Of a stretch of 64,000 bases of DNA, positions 54,564 to 64,000 are shown piece after piece. The position numbers and the translations under genes were made by a program. This stretch comes from Aculops lycopersici (lineage: Eukaryota; Arthropoda; Arachnida; Trombidiformes; Eriophyidae). The notes beneath the pieces are model-generated. The model saw only the letters and a program-made list of their open reading frames with translations. It had not been told where the DNA came from and made no database searches. The stretch covers positions 2,994,974 through 3,058,973 of the forward strand of contig WNKI01000002.1 of assembly GCA_015350385.1 (NCBI GenBank), given 5' to 3'. Position 1 is the stretch's first letter. Each line of letters starts with the position of its first letter.

Positions 54564-54942
54564 ATATTTGTCTATCAGCAACAGTCAGTCAGCTAGCGTT
54601 TCGGCTCGCGAGTGTTTATGAGTCTAGTGTAGCTCGGCGGTCTAGGCGGCAGTAGTGGCGGCGACGGCAACTGCCGTCTAGCTTAACATTGCCGCCGCGC
54701 CCGCTGAACGATGGAACGTTAAAACGACGAGCGCTTAGCGAGCAACAGCCGGGGCGTCGCCATATATGGAGCTGCTAGCGGCGTTGCTCTCGCCTGTTGC
54801 CTCTGGCCGTCGCGCAACGGCGCCAGCCAACCACGCAAAAGTCGCGGCATTAGTTGGTCGGCCCAAGTGGCTAACTAAAACTGCACATAGCCTCAGTTTC
54901 AGTCTCGCGAACGAATCGAGCGACTCGCGAGGTATGGTAGCG

Positions 54943-54972
54943 ATGGTAGTAGTAGTAGTAGTAGTGGTAGCA
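54943..54972. repeat. GTA/GTG trinucleotide repeat
   Basis: A short imperfect run of GTA units in the leader region. Confidence 0.6.
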
Positions 54973-56790
54973 GTTTTAGTTGTAGTGAACCGAAACTTGA
55001 GTCAGCGATTGCGTCGCCGTTAAGTCCGCTCGAGGCTATGTTGTCGCCATGTTTTCTGTCGCCCTTTGCTGCTACAGCAATCGCCTGCTACTGATGTTGT
55101 TGTTGATGTTGATGTTACAGCGCCTAGAGGTTGGTTGCGCTGGTGAACACTTTTGCAAACTCTCTCGCAAGTCTCCCATTCATTCGGTAGCGTGAGATGT
55201 AACAGTCGATAGTTGCTAGTGACGAATTTAAGGTAAATTTTCGGCCCCCGAGCTTTAGAATCAAATCGAGTTTCGGAGCAGAGAGAGGCTGTGAAAACAC
55301 GAGTTTAAGTTAGGGAGAGAGAGAGAGAAAGAGGCGAAAGGTGAACGTTTTAGAAAGTAGACCACGCAATAAGAGCAGCAGCGGTAGCTTCATGAGCAGA
55401 AGAATCCTTGGCAAGACCATTGGCTAGAATAATCCCTCGTTGTTCTCCATCGTCGTGGAAGACTGGGACTACAGTTGGAGCAGGAAGTGTAGCGGCTCCA
55501 GTGCTGGCTTAGTGGGCGGAGCGCCACAATCGAGGGCGCCGATGCAAAGGCGGCGGCGAGAGCTGGACACGAGTCTTGCAGTTGCTCAACAATCTAAAAG
55601 GCGGCCTAAACTAAAGCGAGCCGAAGAGTCTTAGTTAGCGAGCTTGAGAGTTTCTACGGACTCTAGCGAGGCGCACTTTTACCATTCAACTCCAAATTTC
55701 TAGCTTTAGCAGAAGCCTGTCGCTTGCTCGATCGTAGTCAGTTCGGCAAGCTAGCTTGGCAGCGCGCGTTAATTTTCCTGCGGCCGTGCAATATTAGCTC
55801 TTGTTTCTAGTTCCATTGCACGCCCTCCTCTATCAGCTGGCCCCGTTGGCAACCTCGACTCTGTTGCTGATGCTCCTGTTGTTGTTGTTGTCGTTATCGT
55901 TGGCAGTGAGTTAGGTAAGGGAGTAGCATTTGAAGTGGTAGAGGCGACTGTTGATTACTAGAGCAGTGGCAGTAGTAGAGCAATGGGAAATACAATACGC
56001 TCTTAAGCGGCGACGCAACTAATGAGCAACAGCAGCATCACGACGTTGCTAGCAGCTAATGAGTTTACAGAATGTGCAAGGCAAATGCAATTGCGACAAA
56101 AGCAAATTTAATTTCCAGTTAGTTTGTCGGCGCTAGTCGAGTCAAGTTCAAGATAAAAGTAATAATAGCAATCAGTGATATCGAGAGCACGAGCAGCACA
56201 AGGCGGTGGAGGAGAAAGCAAAGCGAGCAGCCCAACGAATTGAGCGAGTTGAGGAGAAAGCAAGAGACGTGGGAGTCGCATCTTGCTGTTACCTGGCAGG
56301 TAAAGTGTCTCGCCTTGGGGGTCCCAAACAATACAGATGCTACCGGCGGCAGCAGCAACAACAACAACGTCGACGACGACGACGACAAATACAGAGTGAC
56401 GACTTCACCTTCAACTTTTTGCTTATAGCGATACCACAGAAGCAAACGTTGACGGCGATGCTCTAGTCGAAGTTTTTGCTGACGTCTAGTATTGTTTGTG
56501 TTGTGGATGCTGTTGATGTTGGCCAGGTAACCAAGAGTAAATCTTCTCATTGCTACAGCTGGTTTGTATTATCAACTAGCAGCATCAACCAGCCAGCAGT
56601 TGAGTTGCGGCAGATTGCGTAGTGCGAGTTGTTAGAGTAGGGCGAATTGTTGTTGTTGTTGTTGTGGCCCTTGCTGTTGTTGTTTGTTTTTGTTGCCTTG
56701 CTTGTGATCCCCCTATATCTTGCTACCTTGCCACTAGATACTAGAACTAGCAACTAACTTTCAGTCTAACCAACTGATTAACTAACTAAG

Positions 56791-59700
56791 ATGCCGCCAC
56801 CCACGAGACGCGAGCAAGTGCAACTCGACGAGTTGCTTAGTGATATTTACAGAGGCATCGAGACTTTACCTGACAACAACAATAGCAACACCAAGTCCTC
56901 AGGTGGCTACAGCAGGAGCAACAACACTAGAGAGCCGGCCGCCTACAAGGCAACCAGTTATCAGCAAGTGAAAGAGTACGAGTTGCCCGCCTCCTCGCCT
57001 TTGGTTCAGCGCCACAAGCAAGAGTTGGCCGCATTGAGAAACCAACAGCAACAGCAATATAGTCAACCTCAGAGGTCGACCCTAAAAAGGCATTCAGCAG
57101 CAACAAGTGACTCGACGCAAGCTGCAAGTCAGAAGCCACAATCGTTGGCCAATTTCATTACGTCTGGCGGGGGAGCCTCGGTGACTCCAGATAGCAGCAA
57201 ACGGCGCGTTCGCATCTTGGACCCAGGTGAAAAGAAGAAGCAGTCGAATAGTCGAGGCAATTGGAGCGACGACGACTATCCAACGATAGACGATAACGAT
57301 ACACAGTCGGCGGCGCCGTCGCCATACAAGCAGTCTCAATTTGCTAGTGGTGTTAGAACGCGTGGGCAGCACGCGCAGTCGCCGGCAAGTGGAAAGGCGG
57401 CAACAGGTGGCAGCAAACGCGAGAAAGTCAAGTACGTGAACACAAACAAGTTCATCTATCACCAAGAAAAGAATCCTGACGATTTAGATTTGAGCGACGA
57501 CGAGAACGATTCTGAGGACATTAATGGAGATAACAACAACGAAAACGATGACGACATTGATGGTGTAACGAAAGTTGAATACTATCACACCAGTTGGCTA
57601 GACAGGCAACTGGGCCGAGCTTCAAAGAGGCGGAGCAGCAAGGAGTTAACTGAGAGACAGGTTAAGGAGAAGGCTATGATAGAGGAGTTGAAGCGGAGTT
57701 TAAAATCGGGCGCCATAACATTGAAGCAATCGTTTAAGGGGAACCCAAGCAAGCAGCAGAAGCATCATCAATTCATAGACGACTCTCAGTTAAACGTTAA
57801 CTCGTCGAGTAGTGCAAAGAACAAGTACAATAAGCACAAGCAATCGAGTGTGGTTAAGTCGGGATTGGCAACAGTGCCAAGGAATTACCAGAGCAACAAG
57901 CAAAAGTACTCAGAGTTTGACTCAGTTTACCGGAAGGTAACGGGCGACTACAGTGACGACGAAGTCGACGACGACAACGAGAATATTGAAAGTTATAACA
58001 AGTCTCATAGACAACCAGACCAAAACGTCAAGCCAACAGTGGCAAGCTCAAACATTAGACAACAAGCTAGTCAACCATCACATAATAACAGTTACTTGTC
58101 GCAGTCGCGCACTTTGCCTCACAAGACAACAGAGCAACCTGTTGCCACCAAAACGGAACCACATCAATTGTTAAAGAGCCACATCAGCAACAAGGGCAGC
58201 ACCCTCCAACGTCCATCTAATTACCACACAACACCAGCACCGTCGCAATATCTACAACAATCTAGCTACCAATCACTAACGAGAGGCCAGCAGCAACAGC
58301 AACCTTCAAACGACAGCATAATGAGAAACCCGAATAACTTAAACAATTGCACAAACACTAACACCTCAGCAAACTATTACTCATCCTCATTGGGTGGCCA
58401 GCCGAAGGGTCCGCTTCAGTATCCGCATAATCAGCATTTGAACACTCAATTTAGCTCGCAGCTTCAAAATAGACCAAGCGAAACCATTAGCAGCATCCCG
58501 TCAGCCACCGAGGTGGTTAGATCTGCTCTGTCGAGATCAAGTAGCCAGGTGAGCTTGAATCAATTGAACAAGACAATCAGCTTGTTGCCGAACTCGCCGC
58601 CACCCTCGTCGCCCATGACACCAACCCAGCAACTGAGAGCCGCCTCTCCTTCACTGTCACCCTCTCCGTTTGGCCACAACAACACCATGAACAATCAACC
58701 GAGACACCAACAGGTGGTTAGTCCACATTACTCGTCAAAAACTATGGCCACCAGTAGCCCATACAACCAACAGCAAACTCAGCAACCAATTCGAGTGACC
58801 GGCACAAGAACCTTGGAGCGTCCGGTGCAACAGCAACCACAATATCAACAGCAAAGACAGACACCTGTTTATGCGAATCCTCACGCTTCGCTAATCCAAC
58901 ACAAACAAGAGCAACAGTCACGTCAGCAAAATAAAAACTCAGGCTCAATTAGGGAGTTTAATGAGCTTGATTCGTTGCTCAGATCATTGAGCCCACAAGC
59001 TGGTGGCGTCACTACCCATGTGACCCCGGGATTCTCGCGAGGTCCAGCACAACCAGCTTTCGGTGGCTATGGCGGCACATATCCGGCTCAACAACCACAT
59101 CAACAACAACCGTACAGACAACCACAACAACAACAACAATATAACCAACAGCAGCAGCAACCACTCGATGTCTATTCGAGAGTTCAAAAGCCGGCCGGAG
59201 CTGCGCCAAACGATCAATCGAGAGCGAGCTACTTGCAACAACATTACATGGCGCCAACCGGAAACCAGTCGAGCCATCAACCTTTTACAATTGATGTGAC
59301 AGACAAGAAAGCGGACGAGAATTGCCTGACGCAGGCGAGGAGCCAAAATCTAAGCGAATTCGAGCCTCCAATTGAGTTGTTGCCGTCAATGGAGGACTAT
59401 CAGAATATTAGCAAGCTAAATCCGGTTAGAAATCATTATTGGTACAAGCCAAATATGAGTCGCGACCGAGCCATTGGTTTGCTCAAGGACAAACCCCAAG
59501 GAACTTTCATTGTACGCGACAGCACCTCGTTTAAGGGCGCCTTTGGACTGGCCGTCAAGGTGGCACGTTTGCCTAGGAACGTACTCAATAATGCAAGCCT
59601 TAGAGACCCAAACGGCGATCCATCCTCGGAACTAATTAGACACTTTCTAATTGAGCCAACAGGTGATGGTGTTCGCCTCAAGGGTTACGCAAACGAGCCG

Positions 59701-59958
59701 GTGTTTACAAATTTGGCTAACCTAATCTATCAGCACTCGCTAACTGAACTCGCCTTGCCCTGCAAGCTGGTAATCCCTCGAGCGGATATTGAGGATCCAA
59801 AATTCAATCAGAAACAGAGGCAATACTACGACGAGTTCCTTGCTAGCAAGGAGCAAGCTAAACACAACCCATACGAGCGCACAAGCCCAAATGGTGGTTA
59901 CAGGAGATATCCAGGTGACGTGTTGGTCCACAATGAGCACCGAATTATCTTTGAATGA
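56791..59958 (+). CDS. tensin-like protein with C-terminal SH2 domain and no PTB domain
   Basis: 1055 aa, single exon. Most of the protein is low-complexity Gln/Asn/Ser/Pro sequence. A charged segment at about 265-310 (VEYYHTSWLDRQLGRASKRR) looks ordered. The tensin-class SH2 domain spans about 882-995: HYWYKPNMSRDRAIGLLKDK, the Arg909 motif GTFIVRDSTSFKGAFGLAVK, LIRHFLIEPTGDGVRLKG, and YQHSLTELALPCKLVIP. LD-like leucine motifs occur near both ends (QLDELLSDI at about 10, ELDSLLRSLS at about 727). Vertebrate and fly tensins follow SH2 with a PTB domain that binds integrin tails. Here only 60 polar residues follow, and no PTB exon is visible in the 600 bp before the next gene. It likely acts as an adhesion adaptor through phosphotyrosine. 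Confidence 0.82.
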   Translation: MPPPTRREQVQLDELLSDIYRGIETLPDNNNSNTKSSGGYSRSNNTREPAAYKATSYQQVKEYELPASSPLVQRHKQELAALRNQQQQQYSQPQRSTLKRHSAATSDSTQAASQKPQSLANFITSGGGASVTPDSSKRRVRILDPGEKKKQSNSRGNWSDDDYPTIDDNDTQSAAPSPYKQSQFASGVRTRGQHAQSPASGKAATGGSKREKVKYVNTNKFIYHQEKNPDDLDLSDDENDSEDINGDNNNENDDDIDGVTKVEYYHTSWLDRQLGRASKRRSSKELTERQVKEKAMIEELKRSLKSGAITLKQSFKGNPSKQQKHHQFIDDSQLNVNSSSSAKNKYNKHKQSSVVKSGLATVPRNYQSNKQKYSEFDSVYRKVTGDYSDDEVDDDNENIESYNKSHRQPDQNVKPTVASSNIRQQASQPSHNNSYLSQSRTLPHKTTEQPVATKTEPHQLLKSHISNKGSTLQRPSNYHTTPAPSQYLQQSSYQSLTRGQQQQQPSNDSIMRNPNNLNNCTNTNTSANYYSSSLGGQPKGPLQYPHNQHLNTQFSSQLQNRPSETISSIPSATEVVRSALSRSSSQVSLNQLNKTISLLPNSPPPSSPMTPTQQLRAASPSLSPSPFGHNNTMNNQPRHQQVVSPHYSSKTMATSSPYNQQQTQQPIRVTGTRTLERPVQQQPQYQQQRQTPVYANPHASLIQHKQEQQSRQQNKNSGSIREFNELDSLLRSLSPQAGGVTTHVTPGFSRGPAQPAFGGYGGTYPAQQPHQQQPYRQPQQQQQYNQQQQQPLDVYSRVQKPAGAAPNDQSRASYLQQHYMAPTGNQSSHQPFTIDVTDKKADENCLTQARSQNLSEFEPPIELLPSMEDYQNISKLNPVRNHYWYKPNMSRDRAIGLLKDKPQGTFIVRDSTSFKGAFGLAVKVARLPRNVLNNASLRDPNGDPSSELIRHFLIEPTGDGVRLKGYANEPVFTNLANLIYQHSLTELALPCKLVIPRADIEDPKFNQKQRQYYDEFLASKEQAKHNPYERTSPNGGYRRYPGDVLVHNEHRIIFE

Positions 59959-60559
59959 TCGACCAATTTGACTTTCGGAAGCAACAAGTTGCTAGGCGGT
60001 ATTCGAGGGATTTGCAAGCGAAGAAGAGAAGCTTTAAATAAGTCTTGAGACTAATGTGTTATCATCACCTTATTTCATCACATTATCTTGTACATCTTGC
60101 ACACTAACAAAAATAATGAATCTATGCTGTTCAAATTTAATCAGCTGCCTAAGTGGCTAAGAACTTCTACTACTTGTGTGTCTCTTGCAATGAATCTATC
60201 CAAAATTTTCCTCCAAAATTCGATGCTCCATCTATCGGCTCGTGATAAGCAGACGAATATTCTCATGCAAAAAAATTTACAATGGTGAATGAGGCCTGAG
60301 AGCTGGTAAGATATGATATAGTGAGAAGATACGATGATGCCGTGATTGAAGATTCCTGACCAGGTATCTTGAAGCAGAAACAAAATCAACCATGTTGATA
60401 GAGCATGGATAGGTAGCTGCTTTGTTTCAAGTTGAACCACTTGTACTAAAGAGCTGGGCATAGTGACTACAAACCTGTAAACATCGTGAAATTCATCTTT
60501 ATTGTCAATCTATCTGGTTGCGTTTGGCTTATAGTTTCATATGTCTACATGTTTTATAA
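59959..60559. other. convergent 3' region tensin-like / CAF-1
   Basis: 600 bp with no PTB-like or other coding signal. It holds the 3' UTRs of two convergent genes. Confidence 0.5.
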
Positions 60560-61408
60560 CTAATTGCAGGAGACTCCTTGGAATGCCTTAAGAAACTGTA
60601 TTTTCCCCTCGCTTAAAGTGGGATTTCCCTCGTAGTTCAGACCCACAGAAATTGGTTTTATCTCCACCTTTGGTCGGGGTGGAGGCTTGGCCTCTTGCTG
60701 GACTGGAGTATCGTGCTGCTGTTCAACCGGTTTGCTCTTGACATTCTTCTCGCCAATTATCTTAACACTCGAGTTGGTGTCATCAGTTTCCTCATCATTA
60801 TTAGTATCATTATGAGATGGTGCTTCGTCCATACTTCTATTGGCTCGATTCTCCTCAGAATCACTGTGAACATCCACCTCATCATCCGAGACATAGCCGT
60901 GAGGTACAAAAGTTTTCATGTCAATCTCATAATCATCGAGTGGATCATCGTCGTCCTCGGAATCATCGCCCTTTAAACTCTCACCGGGACCACCTAAATC
61001 CCATTCTGCCTCTGAATCGACATCATAATCAAAGGCATCATTGTCTTGACCGAATGGTTTCCGGCCAGTGACTAGTTTTGATTTCTTCTGCCACGTTCCA
61101 TAGTACGGCGGCCGGACATCCTCGCAAAACTGCAACAATCTAGCTCTCATAGATCCGCAAGCTCGTTTCCCGATCCGAAATGGCTCATGGCTATGTGATC
61201 TGAGGCTTATAAGGTAGTTAGTCACATTCTCTGGTTTGTTATCACTCAATACTTCACTCTCGAACTGTTCCCGCCTATTTTGAAACTCTTCAACGTGTTG
61301 CCTGTTGAGCTTTGGGGCCAATTTTCTGGGATTCTCCTCAGTAATACTTGTTTTTGAGGGCAGCTTGGTGAAGAAATTAAGCATGGTCACCTTGCTAGGA
61401 GTTGCCAT
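60560..61408 (-). CDS. short homologue of chromatin assembly factor 1 large subunit (CAF-1 p150/CHAF1A)
   Basis: 282 aa, single exon; human CHAF1A is 956 aa and the fly protein is larger. The recognisable core is the domain that contacts p60: RARLLQFCEDVRPPYYGTW, then FDYDVDSEAEWDLGGPGESL, a Glu/Asp run, and YEIDMKTFVPHGYVSDDE. The N-terminus has KVTMLNFFTK, a PIP-box-like PCNA motif with Lys in place of the first Gln. The Lys/Glu/Arg-rich helix and the C-terminal winged helix of full p150 are missing. CAF-1 deposits H3-H4 on newly made DNA. Either this is a reduced subunit or further exons were missed. The stop at 60560 and the intergenic sequence around the gene gave no sign of more. Confidence 0.75.
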   Translation of the reverse strand: MATPSKVTMLNFFTKLPSKTSITEENPRKLAPKLNRQHVEEFQNRREQFESEVLSDNKPENVTNYLISLRSHSHEPFRIGKRACGSMRARLLQFCEDVRPPYYGTWQKKSKLVTGRKPFGQDNDAFDYDVDSEAEWDLGGPGESLKGDDSEDDDDPLDDYEIDMKTFVPHGYVSDDEVDVHSDSEENRANRSMDEAPSHNDTNNDEETDDTNSSVKIIGEKNVKSKPVEQQHDTPVQQEAKPPPRPKVEIKPISVGLNYEGNPTLSEGKIQFLKAFQGVSCN

Positions 61409-61787
61409 GGTGATGGAATAGTTTTAAATATAACAATATCAGAGGAAGAATATAAAATGAGATAAATACATATACATGTATGTTGAGTAACTTCAATGTG
61501 TGTAGATAGAAGCTCAGTGAGGTGATAGGAGAAAGCGGCGCCATGCATGTGTTATGACAACAAAGAAAGCGCGAGCGGCGGTAGACACAGTGGCGAGCCT
61601 ATTGTAGCCTCATTCGAGAAGCCAAACAAAAAGAGTGACAGATTTTATGGTAATTTTTGGTACCATTCTAAGGGGTACAGGTATTTTAGTGTAAATTTGG
61701 TATGAGAAACGATTTATTCTTATACGTGTAACGACGAAGGTACGCTATTCGCACGCGATGTTATTTTGACTTTAATTGGCGCGAAAT

Positions 61788-63422
61788 TTAACCCTGAAAC
61801 GATGCTGAGAAATCTGTAACTATCTTCTTGAGTTTAGCATCGATGGCCTCACTAATCTTACCCTCCTTTGCAATAGTATCTAGAACATCTTGGTGCGAGG
61901 CCTTCATGTGGGCGAGGAACTCCTTTTCGAACTTGCCGATCTTCGATGGGTCTAACTTGTCGAGGAATCCACGGACACCAGTGTAAACAACGGCAACTTG
62001 ATCCTCAATGGCCATGGGTACATATTGGCCTTGTTTCAATAGTTCGGTTAGTCTAACACCACGGTTTAAAAGTTGTTGAGTAGCAGCATCCAAATCGGAT
62101 CCGAATTGAGCGAAAGCGGCGACCTCACGGTATTGGGCGAGCTCCAGCTTCATGGATCCAGCCACTTGTTTCATTGCTCTAGTTTGGGCAGCTGATCCGA
62201 CACGGGACACAGAGAGACCGACGTTAATGGCCGGCCTGATACCCTTGTAGAAGAGTTCGGTTTCCAAGAAAATTTGTCCGTCAGTAATTGAGATAACGTT
62301 AGTTGGGATGTAAGCTGACACATCACCAGCTTGGGTTTCAATGACAGGCAGGGCAGTTAGAGATCCGCCGCCAAATGACTCGTTCATTTTGGCTGCTCTT
62401 TCCAACAAACGCGAGTGCAAGTAGAAGACGTCTCCAGGGTAGGCCTCACGACCTGGCGGTCTACGAAGCAAGAGTGACATTTGACGATAGGCAACGGCTT
62501 GCTTCGACAAGTCGTCGAAGATAATCAGGGCATGGCGGCCATTGTCACGGAAGAACTCTCCCATGGCACAACCTGAATATGGGGCTAGGTATTGCAGTGG
62601 TGCCGCATCGGAAGCTGTGGCCGCAACGACGATGGTGTATTTCATTGCATCGGTATCTGTAAGACGCTTGACAATTTGGGCCACAGTGGATCTCTTCTGA
62701 CCGATAGCCACGTAGATACAGTAGAGCTTCTTCTTCTCGTCGGTTGAGTCGTTAAATCGCTTTTGGTTAATGATTGTGTCAATGGCAATAGCTGTCTTTC
62801 CAGTTTGACGATCTCCAATAATAAGCTCACGCTGGCCACGACCAATGGGCACAAGACTGTCGACGGCCTTGACTCCAGTCAACATAGGTTCTCGGACACT
62901 AACACGAGGAATAATACCTGGCGCCTTGACACCAACACGCGCTCTCTTGCCTGACTTGATTGGTCCCTTACCGTCGATAGGGTTTCCTAGAGCATCAACA
63001 ACACGGCCCAAAATTTCGTTTCCAATTGGTACGTCGACGATAGCACCAGTTCTCTTGACGATATCACCTTGTTTAATGAGCTTGTCATTACCAAAGACGA
63101 CAATACCCACATTGTCGGGTTCCAAGTTCAAAGCCATACCCTTGAGTCCACTGGAGAATTCCACCATCTCCTCGGCAAGAATGTTCTTCAAGCCATAGAC
63201 ACGCGCGATACCGTCACCGATAGACAAAACACGGCCAGTTTCCTCCAAGTTTGTTGATGATGTTTGACCTAAGATACGCTCCTCCAATATTGAGGCCACC
63301 TCGCCAGAGCCCATAGCTGCTGGCCTAAGGGCTGAGGTGGCAAAGGTTCTTGTTGCCACTGAACCACATTGAACTTTGCCAATGTTGGCCAGTCTAGGTA
63401 CGAGGCGACTTAACGAAAGCAT
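61788..63422 (-). CDS. ATP synthase subunit alpha, mitochondrial
   Basis: 544 aa, single exon, the usual family length (about 553). The presequence ends near residue 40 (LVPRLANIGKVQCGSVATRT is basic and Ser-rich). Nucleotide-binding P-loop is GDRQTGKT at residues 203-210, preceded by AVDSLVPIGRGQRELI. The alpha/beta signature PAINVGLSVSRVGS supplies the arginine finger. The C-terminal helical domain is present in full. It is the non-catalytic nucleotide-binding subunit of F1. On the minus strand the ATG follows CAATTAG, a likely 3' splice site of a 5' UTR intron. Confidence 0.97.
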   Translation of the reverse strand: MLSLSRLVPRLANIGKVQCGSVATRTFATSALRPAAMGSGEVASILEERILGQTSSTNLEETGRVLSIGDGIARVYGLKNILAEEMVEFSSGLKGMALNLEPDNVGIVVFGNDKLIKQGDIVKRTGAIVDVPIGNEILGRVVDALGNPIDGKGPIKSGKRARVGVKAPGIIPRVSVREPMLTGVKAVDSLVPIGRGQRELIIGDRQTGKTAIAIDTIINQKRFNDSTDEKKKLYCIYVAIGQKRSTVAQIVKRLTDTDAMKYTIVVAATASDAAPLQYLAPYSGCAMGEFFRDNGRHALIIFDDLSKQAVAYRQMSLLLRRPPGREAYPGDVFYLHSRLLERAAKMNESFGGGSLTALPVIETQAGDVSAYIPTNVISITDGQIFLETELFYKGIRPAINVGLSVSRVGSAAQTRAMKQVAGSMKLELAQYREVAAFAQFGSDLDAATQQLLNRGVRLTELLKQGQYVPMAIEDQVAVVYTGVRGFLDKLDPSKIGKFEKEFLAHMKASHQDVLDTIAKEGKISEAIDAKLKKIVTDFSASFQG

Positions 63423-64000
63423 CCTAATTGTTTGTGTAGAATATTATAATGAAAGGGGGTAGTTTCTCACCAAATAATAATAGTTTATTATTGTATAAAT
63501 CTAATAGGGTTGTATAATAATATCATGAATTGGTATAAATTGGTCAAGGAGGATAATAGAATCCAGTCCGCAAAGGAGAGTGTTTTTGTTGCTTGTGTCT
63601 AGGGACAGAGGGAGACGACGCCGCGTCTATGGCCAAAGACATGCAAGCAACGACCTATGAAAAAACTCCGCTTGCTCGTACATTTTTCCCATTCGCTCAC
63701 TCGCATAACATGTGAAGCGTGCGGATTGAGCGAGAGAGTCGAAGAGGAGGCAAAGCAAATGGTGAGGCGACCATGATACAAAGTAATGCAATTGTGATTG
63801 TCTGTGTCTCAATCGCTTTGTGTGCTTTGCCTACAGCGGCTGCCGTAGCATTCGCTTCCATTTGCCTTTGAAGCTCGTCGCGAACTTTGGGTCGCGTTCA
63901 AGGAGACTTCACTAGCGCGCAGCCGCACACTAGATAGCAAGTGAAATAGGTGGCGCGTTATTTAAACGCACGCGTCTTCTCATTTGATGAGGAAAAGCAT
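63423..64000. other. upstream region of ATP synthase alpha
   Basis: No coding signal. AT-rich near the gene, more GC-rich beyond 63590. It should hold the promoter and first non-coding exon of the alpha-subunit gene. Confidence 0.45.

Larger units (their letters stand above)
53561..56790. other. long non-coding region between SHP2 and the tensin-like gene
   Basis: No domain-bearing frame. It starts with the SHP2 3' UTR and ends with what is probably a 2-kb 5' leader of the tensin-like gene. Short-period repeats are common (CT at 54326, GTA at 54943, GTT at 56648). Confidence 0.5.

Noticed and set aside
1..64000. CRISPR arrays, rRNA, tRNA genes, bacterial operons
   Set aside because: I saw no spaced direct repeats, no rRNA-like sequence and no convincing tRNA A/B boxes when scanning by eye; a tRNA search by program could still find one.

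Overview
This is a eukaryotic nuclear window, most likely from an arthropod with a compact, intron-poor genome. The evidence is a kekkon-type LRR-Ig receptor, a tensin-like protein without the phosphatase module, a Merlin-type DNA transposon, canonical GT-AG introns, ER-retention and mitochondrial-targeting peptides, and no bacterial operon structure. Most housekeeping genes are single uninterrupted reading frames (AP-3 delta, alpha-SNAP, P5C dehydrogenase, ORC4, SHP2, furin, ATP synthase alpha). This kind of intron loss is known in some mites, but the species cannot be named from the sequence. There is one assembly gap (20 N) inside a CT microsatellite at 33221-33240.

Layout. 1-3643: upstream region without a convincing gene, with a TATA-like box near 1691. 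3644-15392: a kekkon-like LRR-Ig transmembrane receptor. I could splice four exons for the part starting at a signal-peptide methionine at 8669 (1887 aa). The same frame is also open for a further 1675 codons upstream, which is the strangest thing in the window. 15.4-19.5 kb: gene-poor. 19.5-22.9 kb: furin-like convertase, tail to tail with mRpS22. 23.5 kb: relic of an aspartic protease. 25.6-28.4 kb: PPME1 and a PHOSPHO1/2-type phosphatase, divergent. 28.5-33.7 kb: gene-poor, holding a possible Cys-rich peptide exon and a possible N-terminal smoothelin exon. 33.7-39.4 kb: a smoothelin/CH-domain gene with two alternative C-termini.

39.9-53.6 kb is a dense housekeeping block: UQCR11-like, AP-3 delta, SDF2, a decaying Merlin element, alpha-SNAP, ALDH4A1, ORC4 and SHP2/corkscrew. 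53.6-56.8 kb is the long upstream region of a tensin-like SH2 gene (56.8-60.0 kb). A short CAF-1 large-subunit homologue and ATP synthase alpha follow on the minus strand.

The genes do not form a pathway. There is a contrast between compact intronless housekeeping genes and signalling or adhesion genes (kekkon-like, smoothelin-like, tensin-like), which sit beside kilobases of microsatellite-rich non-coding DNA. Several conserved proteins are reduced or altered: ORC4 has lost Walker A and B residues, SHP2 has no C-terminal tail, the tensin has no PTB domain, and CAF-1 p150 is cut to 282 aa. All coordinates come from reading the sequence by eye; spliced models were checked for phase, and no database search was run.
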